Part shown: positions 5,753 to 6,516 of the stretch, piece by piece
Numbering within the stretch: the first letter of the stretch is position 1
Layout: every line of letters starts with the position of its first letter
Source of the DNA: Prevotellaceae bacterium
GTDB taxonomy: Bacteria > Bacteroidota > Bacteroidia > Bacteroidales > UBA932
Reading direction: 5' to 3'
DNA length: 6,516 bases
NCBI GenBank assembly: GCA_031273285.1
Contig: JAISSE010000290.1
Span: 1-6,516 of the forward strand
Notes under the pieces: model-generated
Told to the model about the DNA's origin: nothing
Seen by the model: the letters and a program-made list of their open reading frames with translations, nothing else
The model's database searches: none
Made by a program: the position numbers and the translations under genes

Positions 5753-6516
5753 ATGTACAGAACACATTCTTGCGGCGAACTGCGCCTGCAACACAAAGGA
5801 CAACAAGTAACCCTCGCCGGCTGGGTACAGCGGGTGCGCAACCTCGGCGGGATGACGTTTATCGACCTGCGCGACCGCTACGGCATCACCCAGTTAACGG
5901 TCGATGAAAACAGCTCCGAAGCGGTAAAAGCCGCGGCCGACGCGCTGGGGCGCGAGTTTGTAGTACAGGCCGTCGGCATAGTGGCCGAGCGCAGCAGCAA
6001 AAACGCCAAAATCCCTACCGGCGACATTGAGATTGCCGTGAGCGAATTGCAGGTGCTGAACGCCGCCGATACGCCGCCGTTTACGATGGAAGACCAAACG
6101 GACGGCGGCGAGGAACTGCGCGCCCGCTTCCGTTACCTCGACCTGCGCCGCCAGCCCCTGCAAATGGCCCTGAAACTGCGTCACCGCATGGCGCAGGAAG
6201 TGCGCCGCTACTTGGACAGCCGGCAATTTTTGGAAATCGAAACCCCCTGTCTTATTAAATCGACCCCCGAAGGCGCCCGCGATTTTGTAGTGCCTTCGCG
6301 GATGAACCCGGGCGAATTTTATGCGCTCCCGCAAAGCCCGCAAACGTTCAAACAACTGCTGATGGTAGCGGGCTACGATCGCTATTTCCAAATCGTGCGC
6401 TGCTTCCGCGATGAAGATTTGCGCGCCGACCGCCAGCCGGAATTTACGCAAATCGACTGCGAAATGGCGTTTGTGGAACGCGAAGATATTTTGCAAACCT
6501 TTGAAGGGTTGGCAAA
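5753..6516 (+). CDS. aspS: Aspartyl-tRNA synthetase, N-terminal 254 residues (3' end outside window)
   Basis: An open frame from ATG 5753-5755 runs to the window edge without a stop. The product attaches aspartate to tRNA-Asp in the cytoplasm and belongs to class IIb. Residues 1-105 are the OB-fold anticodon-binding domain, with [26 protein letters not shown] (19-44) as its hallmark. RFRYLDLRR (125-133) opens the catalytic core. [20 protein letters not shown] (159-178) contains class II motif 1, [16 protein letters not shown] (189-204) carries the aspartate-site QSPQ, and [18 protein letters not shown] (218-235) is motif 2. Motif 3 and the rest of this roughly 585-residue protein lie beyond the window. 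The start agrees with the usual MYRTHxCGELR of Bacteroidetes AspRS. Base composition is clearly higher in G+C than in the genes to the left, and 20 of 26 arginines are CGC. No Shine-Dalgarno is seen. Confidence 0.97.
   Translation, partial: MYRTHSCGELRLQHKGQQVTLAGWVQRVRNLGGMTFIDLRDRYGITQLTVDENSSEAVKAAADALGREFVVQAVGIVAERSSKNAKIPTGDIEIAVSELQVLNAADTPPFTMEDQTDGGEELRARFRYLDLRRQPLQMALKLRHRMAQEVRRYLDSRQFLEIETPCLIKSTPEGARDFVVPSRMNPGEFYALPQSPQTFKQLLMVAGYDRYFQIVRCFRDEDLRADRQPEFTQIDCEMAFVEREDILQTFEGLA

Noticed and set aside
5894..6496. 200-residue open frame on the minus strand
   Set aside because: It is antisense to aspS, whose motifs are unmistakable. The long frame is explained by the high G+C of aspS, which makes stop codons rare in other frames.

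Overview
This window looks like chromosomal DNA of a member of the Bacteroidota, probably Bacteroidales-like. Three things support this. Two clear promoters match the phylum's TTTG / TAnnTTTG pattern, with the box TACCTTTG both times. No start codon has an obvious Shine-Dalgarno sequence. The protein set (Bacteroidetes-type GlgB C-terminus, an OprO/P-like porin, an AspRS starting [12 protein letters not shown]) also fits. The species cannot be named from the sequence.

Layout, left to right. The 3' end of a glycogen branching enzyme gene (glgB, + strand) enters from the left edge. Next is a non-coding stretch with a terminator-like hairpin, then a CAU-anticodon tRNA on the minus strand with its own promoter and a 9-bp inverted repeat in its leader. 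From about 826 to 5196 all genes are on the minus strand, so transcription runs right to left. They form two likely transcription units: (a) an OprO/P-like porin followed by a PstS-like phosphate-binding lipoprotein, 30 bp apart; (b) murG followed by serC, 8 bp apart. A 555-bp intergenic region then separates the porin gene from a divergent aspartyl-tRNA synthetase gene (aspS, + strand), which runs off the right edge.

Functionally, the porin and lipoprotein would handle outer-membrane entry and periplasmic capture of phosphate or a similar anion; no inner-membrane ABC permease is in the window. MurG makes lipid II for cell-wall synthesis, and SerC makes phosphoserine (serine pathway). The tRNA and AspRS are translation genes.

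The most unusual part is the porin-aspS intergenic region. It holds a roughly 200-bp near-palindrome built from four copies of the 13-mer GTCCCGCAGGGAC in mirror-image arrangement, two 20-bp GTAG/CTAC palindromes, a separate GC-rich hairpin, and a short tandem array of about 10-bp AATCTG units. Base composition and arginine codon use also change sharply between the genes left of this region and aspS to its right. I see no phage, CRISPR, toxin-antitoxin or biosynthetic cluster, and no clearly new multi-gene system. The repeat complex and the compositional step are the items most worth checking.
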